A stretch of DNA of 33,508 nucleotides from Heterotrichella gracilis (lineage: Eukaryota > Sar > Xanthophyceae > Tribonematales > Xanthonemataceae): positions 1,574 to 35,081 of the forward strand of contig JAULBX010027672.1 of assembly GCA_032358255.1 (NCBI GenBank), in the 5' to 3' direction. Under the pieces are notes generated by a model. It saw nothing but the letters and a program-made list of their open reading frames with translations, had not been told where the DNA came from and searched no databases. Every line of letters starts with the position of its first letter. Within the stretch, counting starts at the first letter, position 1. This document shows, one piece after another, positions 1 through 8,564 of the stretch. The position numbers and the translations under genes are program-made.

Positions 1-271
1 GGGTTCAGGCTGTAGGGTTTCTGCATCAGGAGTTAGGGTTTTGGATTCCAGATGTACCCTAGACGCTAGATGCGGGTAGCCCACAGCTGCGAGTGCTGCG
101 GGAAGGTGACCTACCGCAACCCAGCCAGGTGGGGTGTAGGGTTTAGGGTTCAGGCTGTAGGGTTTCTGCATCAGGAGTTAGGGTTTTGGATTCCAGATGT
201 ACCCTAGACGCTAGATGCGGGTGCTGTGGGAAGGTGACCTTCCGCAACCCTGCCAGGTAGGGTGTAGGGTT
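1..271 (+). repeat. Tandem duplication of the CECC exon and flanks
   Basis: Bases 1-145 and 146-271 are two copies of one unit, sharing GGGTTCAGGCTGTAGGG at the start and GGTGTAGGGTTT at the end. The second copy lacks about 20 bases present at 77-97, removing the acceptor AG and the first Cys codons. The remainder encodes CCGKVTFRNPA. Confidence 0.85.
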
Positions 272-481
272 TGCGGTTACAGAGCATACTTTGTTAATTG
301 ATTGGGAAAGTGGTTGGAGCTTGGGGTGCATTTGGGTTTAGGGTTTGCTCCCTTCATATTCAAACCCTTACCCCCAAACAGTAACACCCTAAACCCTACC
401 TGCGCAGGTGCCCCGACTGCGGCGAGTCCTGGGAAGACCACTTCTTGACGTGCCACACATGCGGGAAAACCCTAGACAAGG
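87..481 (+). CDS. Cys-rich zinc-ribbon-like exons (87-128 and 408-481)
   Basis: Two exons. The first encodes CECCGKVTYRNPA, the second CPDCGESWEDHFLTCHTCGK. Together they give three CxxC knuckles (CECC, CPDC, CHTC), the spacing expected of metal-binding zinc ribbons; a fourth half-site could lie in the missing upstream exon. The junction is in phase (AG+G gives Arg), with acceptor CAG at 84-86, donor GTGGGG at 129, acceptor CAG at 405-407 and donor GTAAGC at 482. Zinc binding is inferred from Cys spacing only. Confidence 0.65.
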
Positions 482-3400
482 GTAAGCCAGGTGTGGGACG
501 CGCTTACAGGCGGGAACGATCCCAAATGCATAAAGTACCCCCTTCATCAACCCAAGCCCCCTGGACAACACACAACCCCATCAATTATAAATTCCTCCTA
601 TTTATATAATATGATGACCCCTGCACCCGCGCCTCCCCACCCGATGTCTAAACCTGGACACACCTTGACGATGGCCTAAATCTCCACTCATATGCCCTCC
701 AACATTTGACAGAATGAAAGGGAAAACGCCTTCACAAACCCATTTGAATGTGCAACACATGGCGTGACATGACACCAAAAATCCTCAAATCCCCCCCGAT
801 TTCTAGGGGAGGAAGACCCCTGCACCTGCGCCCCCCCACCCGATCTCTACACCTGGGCAGACCTCGAGGACGACCTGGAATTCCACTCCCACGCCCTCCA
901 ACATCTGATCTCAAATTGGGAGCATTTCCACATTCTCTCGGAGGTGCTCTACGCCACCGCCTGGTGCGATTACTCCGCTGCCAGCTGCACCCCCCTGGAT
1001 CAGATGGTGAAGGGGGTGGTGGTGGGGGAGGTGCGGCGCCAGGTGCTGGAGGCTGCGGTGGGGGCTGTGCGGGAGGAGGTGAGGGGTGGGGGGTGGGGGG
1101 GAGGTGGATGGGGGGATAACAAGTGGCACTGGGTGGTTAACCCCTAGCTTTGCGAGAGAAACTGCCTAGGTATCTCTTGTGCCTGCAAAATGTGTGTTGA
1201 ACCCTATTTCCAGACCCAAGATTCCTCAAGGTGTCGAAACTGCCGGCATTTTTTGCTGCTAAATCGCAACACTGTGAACCTTTTAGCTAAACCCTAGGGT
1301 TTTGGTGCCCCCCCAGAGCCAGTGAGCTGCTGTGCCTGATGTGGTCATGGAGGAGCTGCTCACAAACCCTACTGCTAAAACCCTACTGACGAACGCTAGA
1401 GCTGAACCCTACAGTTTTCCTTAGCCAGTACGCTGCTGTGCCTACTGCCAAACCCTCCTCCTAAACCCTATTGCTGAACACTAGGGCCAGCGCAACACTG
1501 TGCCTACTACGGAACCCTACTCCTAAACCCTATTGCTGAAGCCTAGGGTTTTCCTTGTCTTCCAGAGCAACCGGGCTGCTGTGGCTGATGTGGTCATGGA
1601 GGAGTTGCTAAGGGAAGAGGAGAAGAAGAGGAAAAAGGAGGAGGCCAAGGTGAGTCTAGGGTTTAGGTGGACGGTGTGGGATTTAGGTCTTGGAGGGGCT
1701 GCAGAGGTAGGAGGAGAAGGAGAGGAAGCGGAGAGGTTATAGTGGGCCTTAGGGTTTAGGAGGCCAGTTTAGGCTTAGTAAGCAGCTGTCCTGGCTGGTT
1801 GTGGTGCCCTGGTTCAAGCCGGAAATCGCCTTAATCTGCATATGTGCACCCCCTTTCTTACTTTCCGTCACTAGGAAAGGTGAAAAACGATACACAAAGT
1901 GTTTGTCATTGGCTGGTGACATTAGGGTTGACCAATATCCTCCAGCTCATGCACCAGTCTGTTTCTACTCTCCAGGCGGCCAAGCAAGCCAAGGTGGCCG
2001 CCAAACAGGCCGAGAGGCGCACCGCCGAGGCCGCCGCCGCAAGGGAGGTGCGCTTACAAAAGGCCAAAGAGAGGGAGGAGGAGGAAGCCAAGAGGAAAGA
2101 GGAGGAGCGGCGGGTGCATGAGAAGAAGCTTGCCAAGTTGGAGAAGATCCGGCAGGAGGAGGAGCGGGTGCAGTGGGCTGAGGAGGTCGCCATTCTGAGG
2201 GAGGTGCGTCATGCGATTACGATCTGGCTGGATGGGTGGGGTGCAGCCTAATCTACCGTGATATTCATATAATGTGGGGTTACTTGCGCTGCACAGTGCG
2301 AGAGCAATCCAGAGGTGCCCGGCCATGGGGGCTGTGCATCAGCAATCAGTGATGAGTGATGACACCAATCAGTACCTGAAAATGGCCCCTAGTACGGTAC
2401 TGGTCATGGCACGCCTACACACCAACCAGCAAATTTCAAGGCATGCGCAGCGCTGGAGTACCCTTGGTGACAGCTTGCCTCTCCATTCCATGGTTTTTTT
2501 AGGGTTTAGCATTTTAAACAGTTGGGTAACGGTCCAACATCAGTAATGTTTTCAGTCAATTGCAACCAGTGGCAGCAGGCCCATGAAAAGGCCCCTCAAA
2601 ATCCCGAGACGTAGCGGCACTTCAACCCTGCTCGCTCAATCTAAAGCTTTTGTTCCCAAAAAAAGGAAAAGTGAAATCTTGTTTTTCAAATCAATGTAAT
2701 CTATTCATAACAGACTAATTAATTTGTGACAGGTTGAGGACAGGCTGGCCAGGGAAGAGGAGGAGGCCAGGATGCGGGAGGTGGAGGAATTCATCAGGAG
2801 TGGGGAGGAGTCGCAGCAGGCAATGGAGGTGCGGGGCACATATATAAAACCCTGAACCCTAAACCCTATATCAGTAGAAATCAGACCCTAAGATGATGAG
2901 GCAGGCCAGGAGTGGGGAGGATGCAGAGCAGGCCATGGAGCTGCGGGCATAGATGAAACCCTAAACCCTAAACCCTAAGGAGATGAGGCAGGCCAGGAGT
3001 GGGGAGGATAGGCAGACCATGGAGGAGCGGGCATGATTAGACCCTAACCATCAACCCTAGGCAAGCCACGGAGGTGCGCACACCGTTAAGCCCTAACGTT
3101 TCAACCCCAGCAAGACACGACAGGCCATGGAAATGCTTGCATTGTTGATGTTACAGAGCATCTTGTAGGCGTATAGTATGGAGTGAGTGCATGCGTTTGG
3201 CAGGCAAGGAGACAAAAGCTGAGGGAGGATTGTGGGGCGCTTTTGGGAGACTCAATAAGCCACGTCCACATTTTGTATTGAAGTTGAAGTGGGTGCCTGA
3301 TATTAAAATAAAATTAAAATTTAATTCAGAATTAAAAATAGTGCAGGCCAGGGAGGATAAGGAAGCCAGGCACTTTGGGACACATGTTGGGACACTCAAT

Positions 3401-6400
3401 AAGCCTAGTCCACATTTTTTACCCAAGTTGAAGTGAGTGACTGTGTGCATGGCAGGCAAGGAGACAAAAGGTGCGGGAGGATAAGGCGAGGCAGGCCAGG
3501 GAGGAGGAGGAAGCCAGGCGAAGAGAGGAGGAGGAGCGCAGGGCGTGGGAGGAGATGAAAGTGAAAGAGAGGCTGGAGAGGAGGGCTCGGGAGGTACGGG
3601 AAACCCTATTGAGGGCAAAGTAAAACCCTAGGGCAAAACAATAGCCTCGGGTAAAGTGAAACCATCTTTGAATCAATGATGTTCTCTCACAGCAAAGCCC
3701 TCCCTGAAAGACATGTCTGCAGATGTTCCCTTCCATGGAACCCTCCCAAAAACCCTCGAGCGCCTCCAAAACCCCTCTCAAAAACCCTTCAAAACCCTTC
3801 TGCAGGCGCCGCCGCCGCCGCCGCCCCCACCCATCATCTCCGGATTCGATCACATGCGGGAAGACAGCGTGGATGCACAAGGGGATTGGCCATTTGCCAC
3901 CCGGCAGAGCGACACCCCACCACCACCACCCACTGGCTGGGAGGAGTATGGTGGGGATGGTGGGGGGTGGGGTGGGGGGCTGAGTGGTGCTCCACCACTG
4001 CAGGAGGGTGGGCGATGGATGGAGGGTGGGGGGTTTGGAATGCGGATGTCGCATGCGCCGCTGCAGCAGGTGTGACGGTGCCTGCTCTAGGGTGTATGGA
4101 TAAGGGATTACAATGTAGGTTATTCACGACAGTCAATGATGCACCGAATGCAATGCACCACCGCCCATCATGCGAAACCCCAAGCCTGACCATGCACAGC
4201 CCCACCACTGGCACCACGTCAGCGCCTCGTCAGCGCCATGCACTAGCAATGGTGCTTCACCAATTCCACACTGCGTGCACCAACATTGTGACAGTATTGC
4301 ACCATTGATAATACCAACACCGCACCCAAAACTCCCCACTACGAATCATGCACTTTCTTTTTCCTGCAGCTGGGACTGGCACCTGTCACCAGGGATTTTT
4401 CTCAAGGGGAGGCGCGGTACCTGCCACAGCAAGGGGGTAGTGCAAACCCACCCCAACCATCACCGCCCCCCTTGACACCCCCAGGTAGGGAAGCCTCCCC
4501 TGTTTGGTGATTCCCTTGTTGGCGGTAATCACAACTGATCAGAGCTGATTTCTTGCTGTTGCTGCGCTTAATCCTGATCCCTTGGCACATCTCCGTGGGG
4601 CTGATTAGAGCTGATTTCTTACTGTCGCTGCGCTGGATCCTGATCCTGTCCCTCCTTTCAGGACCAGGGGGTGAATCGCTAGATGAGGAGGAAGGGGATG
4701 ATTTGCTGGCGCTCTTGGGGCCCCCCAAATGGGCCCGCCAGCGAGACATTTCTCAAGGGGAGGAAGACACTGGAGCTCTTCAAAACGGGGAGGGAACCAC
4801 CGGCCCTGGGGGGCACAATTCCCCTGCCGGGCCCCTCCCGCAATTGGAGAGAAATGAGTGGATTGACTCCCTTCGGGCCCCTGAACCCTACTCCTATGTT
4901 TCCATGGGGGAGAGGGTGATGTCAGATACCACCCCTGGGAGGATGGCTGGGGATGGCGACCCGTTTCATGGGATCCCCATTCCCCCTGTGGGTGCGGGGG
5001 AGAGGTTGATGTCAGATCCCAACCCTGGGTTGATGGCTGGGGATGGCGACCCCTTTCCTGGCATTCCCTTTCCCAGCCTACGTGCGGGGGAGAACGTGAT
5101 GTCAGATACCATTTCCGGGGTTTCTGGGGATGACGACCCCTTTCATGGGATTCCCATTCCCCGCCTAGATGCGGGGGAGAGGGTGGTTTCAGATGCCACC
5201 CCTGGGGATCCTGGGGATGGCGACCCCATTCATGGGGTTCCCATTCCCCCCCTGGGTGCGGGGGAGAGTGTGGGGGGTGAGGAGGGGTCACTGACGGGGG
5301 GGGAGCCGGGTAGTGGTAGGGGGTTGGTGGAGGGTGGCGGCGCTGCACAAGGGGGGGTAGCGGGGGAGGGGGTTGCACCTGGGAACGGGGAGGAACCCAG
5401 GACCAATGGGGTGTATGTGGAGGGTGGTGGCGCCATGCGTGGGGTGCGAGGGGGGAGGGGGCTCAAGGGGAGGGGGGGGCTCATGGCAAGGGGAGGGCGC
5501 AGCGTTTTTGCTCGCCAGGGATGTTACCCCCCCCGTCCCACCACCCCACCACCCACAGCCGCCCGCACAGCCTCCCCACCCACCGCCCCCTCCCCCTCCA
5601 CTGCGTCCATACCTGCACCCCCCACCAGCAACCAATTTCCCGCAGCATCACCCACCACCACCACCATCACCGCCAGCCAACCACCCTCGGCATCACCCAC
5701 CACCACCACCACCACCAGCCAACCTCCCACAGCATCACCCACCACCATCTCCACAAGCCAGCCACCCACAGCATCACCCACCACCACCACCATCACCGCC
5801 AGCCAACCACCCCCGGCATCACCCACCACCACCACCACCACCACCACTACCCCCAGCAGCCAACAGCACGCAGTGTCACCCACCACCACCAGCCAACCAC
5901 CCACAGCGTCACCCACCACCACCACCACCACCAGCCAACCACCCACAACATCACTAACTACCACCACCATTGCCAGCCAACCACCACCGTTCGAACCATC
6001 AGGCGAACTCCTGGAGGGGTTGTCAGAGGGGCAAGGGGTGGAGGTGGAGGTGGAGGTGTTTGGACGGGATGAACAGGGGGCGAGCGAGATGGACATGGAA
6101 GAGGGGGAGTCGTTTGAGAGCCTACTGCAGGGTCTTATGGTTGCCGAGGTTGGGGTTTCTGGCAGCGGTGGGGTGTCACTCAGCAATGGGGGGGTAAGCA
6201 AGGGTACAACAACCCCAGCAGCGGCACACTCCCCTTCCCAACCACCCCCCCTTGCGCCCACCCCCCACACCTCCCCTCCTGCATTCGCGCTGCTGTTCCC
6301 ATCAGCATCCACCCACCCACACGGCACCTCAGGCCCCACCCCCGTGCGTGCTGTTCTGGTGGGGGGTGGGGGGGGCGGCACGGGTGGGGTGCGGTGGCCA

Positions 6401-7260
6401 CAACCACAGCCGCAGCCACACCCGCAGCCACAGCTACAACCACAGTCGCAAACACAACCGCAGCCACCTCCAGTGCCAGTGCCACAACCACAACCACAAG
6501 CACAGGCCCCACCAGTGCCAGTGCCACAGCCAGTGCCACAACCAGTGCCGCAGCCACAACCTGTGCAACAGCCACTACCACCACCACCACCAGAGCCGCA
6601 GCGAGTGCCGCAACCACATCCAGTGCCACAGCCACGGCCACCACCACCACCACCACCACAGCCGCAGCCACAGTCAGCTGCCAGCTGGCAAGTAGGTGCT
6701 GCCCCTCCTCCCAGGACCTTTAAAATGAATGCCAGGCTGCAGGAGAGCTTCACGTGCCCACTCACCAAGGTAGGGTTTCGAACACCCTGTCTAGGGTTTT
6801 GTGGTACAATGCATACCCTTAGCCAGGACCTTTACGATGAATGCCAGGCTCCAGGAGAGCTTCACGTGCCCGCTTCCCAAGGTAGGGCTTCGGACACCCT
6901 GAGCTATGATGCATGGACACTTCGGATGAACCCCGTGCCTTCTGGAAACCCTGTAAGTGCGCACACAATGGTATGTAACCCAACCCCAATGATCCTGCGC
7001 CACCCAGCAATGGCAAACGCAGGCAGTCTCGCATGAAAACTCTAAGAGTACAACACCATAACACACTGCCTCATTTCTCGCAGGAGGTCATGCGGCACCC
7101 GGTGATTGCTGCAGACGGGGTGTCCTACGAGCAGGATGCCATCACCGAGTGGCTGCGGGTGCACCAGGTGTCCCCCACCACCATGCAGCCCATGGGGCAC
7201 AAGCTGCTCATACCCAACAAAACCCTAAAGTCGACAATCCAAGAGCACATGGGGGCGTAG
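87..7260 (+). CDS. U-box protein with Cys-rich and coiled-coil regions, 5' partial
   Basis: Hand-built model of eleven exons: 87-128, 408-481, 807-1078, 1566-1649, 1976-2203, 2733-2828, 3456-3593, 3698-4069, 4370-4484, 4662-6769, 7084-7260. All introns are GT-AG, phases agree at each junction, and the reading frame stays open for about 1234 residues to TAG at 7258. Order of parts: three CxxC pairs (zinc-ribbon-like), a helical segment, about 180 residues of Glu/Arg/Lys-rich coiled coil, Pro/Gly-rich stretches, four 29-30 residue repeats, Thr/Pro and Gln/Pro runs, and a C-terminal U-box. U-box proteins are E2-binding E3 ubiquitin ligases, so ligase activity is a family-level inference. The first exon starts in phase, so the gene begins upstream of the window. 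Weakest parts are the start of exon 3698 and whether extra exons are missed. Confidence 0.72.
613..716 (+). repeat. Decayed copy of the start of exon 807-1078
   Basis: The sequence from GATGACCCCTGCACC onward aligns with 812-916 (GAAGACCCCTGCACC onward) and ends near CCCTCCAACATTTGAC. In the frame of the intact exon it has a TAA at the position of a Tyr codon and a TGA further on, so it cannot be a normal exon. Confidence 0.75.
807..1078 (+). CDS. Internal exon, acidic helical segment
   Basis: Ninety codons begun by GG that completes a Gly codon left by the exon ending at 481. It follows TTCTAG and ends at GAG before donor GTGAGG. It encodes an acidic, aromatic-rich segment (DLYTWADLEDDLEFH, then LISNWEHFHILSEVLYATAW) likely to be alpha-helical. 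I do not recognise the family. A decayed copy of its first third lies at 613-716. Confidence 0.6.
1316..1500 (+). repeat. Decayed copies of exon 1566-1649
   Basis: The segment at 1316 (GAGCCAGTGAGCTGCTGTG, then GATGTGGTCATGGAGGAGCT) copies the exon start at 1564-1612. Shorter matches recur near 1421 (AGCCAGTACGCTGCTGTGCC) and 1487 (GCCAGCGCAACACTGTGCC). They are separated by CCCTACTGCTAAAACCC-like motifs. The longest copy has TGA in frame. Confidence 0.65.
1566..3593 (+). CDS. Coiled-coil exons (1566-1649, 1976-2203, 2733-2828, 3456-3593)
   Basis: Four phase-0 exons of 28, 76, 32 and 46 codons, all Glu/Lys/Arg/Ala-rich with heptad-like spacing (for example EELLREEEKKRKKEEAK and AAKQAKVAAKQAERR). 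This predicts a long charged coiled coil, a usual dimerisation or scaffold element. All boundaries are 0-0, so exons could be added or lost without breaking the frame, and degraded extra copies occur between them (1316-1500, 2891-3436). Confidence 0.65.
2890..3440 (+). repeat. Decayed echoes of coiled-coil exons
   Basis: Copies of the end of exon 2733-2828 (AGGAGTGGGGAGGA, CAGGC-ATGGAG, TGCGGGCAT) recur at 2891-2952 and 2976-3036, with shorter pieces near 3060 and 3110. Copies of the start of exon 3456 (GGCAGGCAAGGAGACAAAAG at 3201, GTGCAGGCCAGGGAGGATAA at 3341) follow. A linked spacer, CACTCAATAAGCC followed by GTCCACATTTT, occurs at about 3251 and 3393. In-frame stops and missing splice sites mark most as relics. 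Confidence 0.6.
3698..4484 (+). CDS. Pro/Gly-rich exons (3698-4069 and 4370-4484)
   Basis: The 124-codon exon carries an eight-Pro run, then GWEEYGGDGGGWGGGLSG, and ends LQQ before donor GTGTGA. Its start after AAAG at 3697 is chosen because it is phase 0; the nearer CAG at 3692 would hit a stop at once. The second exon follows TTCCTGCAG and encodes 38 codons (LGLAPVTRDFSQGEARYLPQ, then NPPQPSPPPLTPP) ending in phase 1 before GTAGGG. Disordered linker. Confidence 0.5.
4537..4658 (+). repeat. Imperfect tandem repeat at an intron end
   Basis: Two units of about 64 bases, from CTGATCAGAGCTGATTTCTT (4537) and CTGATTAGAGCTGATTTCTT (4601), lie just before the acceptor of the giant exon. Both include GCTGCGCT and ATCCTGATCC. 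Only the second runs on to the TCCTTTCAG acceptor. Confidence 0.7.
4662..6769 (+). CDS. Giant low-complexity exon leading into the U-box
   Basis: One exon of about 702 codons following TCCTTTCAG. It contains in order: an acidic opening (SLDEEEGDDLLALLGPP), four tandem repeats of 29-30 residues (4907-5260), a Gly-rich stretch (5260-5510), Thr/Ser/Pro repeats of the ASPTTTTTTSQPP kind (5640-5990), an acidic island (FESLLQGLMVAEVGV, near 6111-6160), and Pro/Gln runs of PQPQPQ and PVPQP (6400-6680). It ends NARLQESFTCPLTK at donor GTAGGG, the first part of the U-box. Length is likely variable between strains because much of it is triplet repeat. Confidence 0.7.
4907..5260 (+). repeat. Four in-frame coding repeats of 29-30 residues
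   Basis: Units start at 4907, 4997, 5087 and 5174 and measure 90, 90, 87 and 87 bases. Each reads GE-R-V/L-MSD, a variable middle, GDGDPFHGIPIP and a short link ending GAG or DAG. A fifth, truncated start (GESVGG) follows at 5261. Length changes are whole codons, so the frame has been kept. Confidence 0.9.
5640..5990 (+). repeat. ACC/CAC triplet low-complexity tract
   Basis: Imperfect units built on CACCCACCACCACC and CAGCCAACCACC encode repeated ASPTTTT and SQPP blocks in the giant exon. The tract is open in all three plus frames because of its triplet bias; only the Thr/Ser/Pro frame joins to the U-box. Confidence 0.85.
6400..6680 (+). repeat. CAG/CCA triplet tract coding Pro-Gln repeats
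   Basis: Units of CCACAACCACAG and CCAGTGCCACAG encode PQPQPQ and PVPQP. This is the tether directly before the U-box. Triplet composition again produces long open shadow frames on both strands. Confidence 0.85.
6731..7260 (+). CDS. U-box domain, split by an intron
   Basis: The domain is divided between exon ends 6769 and 7084. It reads ARLQESFTCPLTK, then EVMRHPVIAADGVSYEQDAI, then TEWLRVHQVSPTTMQP, then LLIPNKTLKSTIQEHM. These match the usual U-box pattern: F-x-CP at the start, EVM-x-x-PVIAADG-x-(S/T)YE, an AI-x-x-WL helix, SP-x-T and a LIPN-x-x-L-x-x-x-I tail. The family uses this fold, which has no zinc, to bind E2 enzymes. It is the last element before the stop. A partial second copy of each half lies nearby (6823-6900 and 7340-7445). 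Confidence 0.88.
6823..6900 (+). repeat. Copy of the U-box first-half exon end
   Basis: A near-copy of 6711-6790 inside the U-box intron, from CCAGGACCTTTACGATGAATG to the equivalent donor AAG-GTAGGG and beyond. In the frame of the original it still encodes TMNARLQESFTCPLPK. I see no acceptor in the right phase to include it, so it is probably a silent duplication. Confidence 0.8.
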
Positions 7261-7339
7261 CGCATCCCGCCTTGTCGCTCCGGCACTGGGTTGCTTGTCC
7301 ATTCTCAGGGCAGGGATGGCACTGCAGTTTGTGGGTGGC

Positions 7340-7445
7340 CGAGGATGCACCAGGTGTCCCCCACCACCCTGCAGCCCATGGCGCACAAGCTGCTCATACC
7401 CAACAAAACCCTAAAGTCCACCATCCAGGAGCACATGGGGGGGTT
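7340..7445 (+). repeat. Copy of the U-box second half, after the stop
   Basis: Matches 7164-7256. It encodes HQVSPTTLQPMAHKLLIPNK followed by TLKSTIQEHMGG. Several differences from the original are synonymous (Ser, Thr and Gln codons), and replacements are few and mild. It lacks the EVM-PVIAADG half. It could be a 3' UTR relic or part of an alternative last exon; no phase-matched acceptor was found. Confidence 0.8.
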
Positions 7446-7598
7446 GCGCATGTGGGGTGATGGGTGCGGATGACCATCAGTGTATTTTTAGGGATTTCAC
7501 AATGGGGACTTTAGGGTTTTGCGGTTCACCACTGGGTTGGCAGATGTGCGGGTGGGGGCTCGGTCACGGGTGCGCATGGGCAACCCGTTGTGGGTGGG

Positions 7599-7603
7599 TG
7601 TAA
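7599..7603 (+). terminator. Possible TGTAA poly(A) signal
   Basis: TGTAA, the signal commonly used by volvocine algae, lies about 340 bases after the U-box stop codon. A five-base motif is weak evidence. Confidence 0.35.
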
Positions 7604-8240
7604 CAGTGCGGTGTATACCATATATATACATATTTTACATGAGATATGTGCCTAGTGTGACAAGAAATCACCAGTCTTTTTTATTGGTTGGTTGAGTACC
7701 CGTTACAACATATTATTATACACTATATAGGACCACGTTGCGCGCAATGGTTGTGCATGCCATGGGTACTGTGTTGTGCTTGACTGTCCACATGGCATAT
7801 GCTGTTCACGTGGTATGGCTGTGGCTGAATCATGATGTTCCTTTGAGAGCCACTTGCCACCTTGAAGCCCAGTTGTTTGCATGATACTTGGAACATCAGC
7901 TTGACGAGAATCATTCTTACGCGTGCACGTCCATGTAACTCAGTTACATGGCTCACGCATCGCATTGCGTCAACAACTATGCACCACCAAACAAGCGTTG
8001 TGCAGAAAGCAAAAATCAAAATGCCCCACACTGTTGGTGGCTCAAGCCAAGTGGCACGCTTCTCAAATAGTACATCCCTGCCATCATGATACATCCCTGA
8101 TATACCTATGCATCCAGCTCTCCAACCCTGCATCCCAGGCCTTCAACCCCTTGGTACACAAATGCGCCTGCAAATGACACCGCGCCCCCTCCCCTCTACT
8201 CCCTGCATTGCCCTTCCCACTCGTCCACACACCACCGTAT
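7604..8240. other. Intergenic spacer, no gene seen
   Basis: This lies between the convergent U-box and Gln/Pro-rich genes. It is AT-richer than the flanking exons. Open frames are short, Cys/His-rich by chance and lack splice context. I see nothing to annotate. Confidence 0.5.
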
Positions 8241-8246
8241 CACCCT

Positions 8247-8482
8247 CCTGACCCGCCACTTGCTGCCAGCTGTGCATGCTGCGCCCCTGCTATGGCAAGG
8301 GTGGCCCTCACCCAATGCACTCTCCCATTGCATTTCCCATCGTATACAACCCCTTGGAAAACGTTTTGCTCATCCTCCTGACCCGCCACTGGCCGCCAGC
8401 TGTGCATGCTGCGCCCCTGCTATGGCCAGCGTCGCCCTCACCCAGGCATCCACTTCCGCCCCCGCCATGATGCGATACAAAA
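8247..8482 (-). repeat. Two truncated copies of the last exon, 3' of the gene
   Basis: Plus-strand units starting CTCCTGACCCGCCAC (about 8247 and 8374) copy the intact exon end at about 8571 and include the linked motif AACGTTTTGCTCA. The nearer copy spans roughly 100 bases of the exon, the far one about 60. They lie downstream of the stop, so they would be 3' UTR or intergenic. Confidence 0.8.
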
Positions 8483-8500
8483 CCCCCCCTCACGCCACCG

Positions 8501-8505
8501 TTACA
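8501..8505 (-). terminator. Possible TGTAA poly(A) signal
   Basis: TGTAA on the minus strand, 60 bases after the stop of the Gln/Pro-rich gene. If used, the exon copies further on lie outside the transcript. Confidence 0.3.
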
Positions 8506-8564
8506 CCTCCCAAACTCCCCATCACCTTCCCCGCTCGTATATAACCCCTTGCAAAACGTTTTGC

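Noticed and set aside
5640..5990. CRISPR-like regular repeats
   Set aside because: The units are triplet-based coding repeats without unique spacers, in a eukaryotic gene.
5524..6768. Long minus-strand Cys/Gly/Val-rich open frame
   Set aside because: A by-product of triplet repeats in the giant U-box-gene exon; the plus frame is tied to the U-box.
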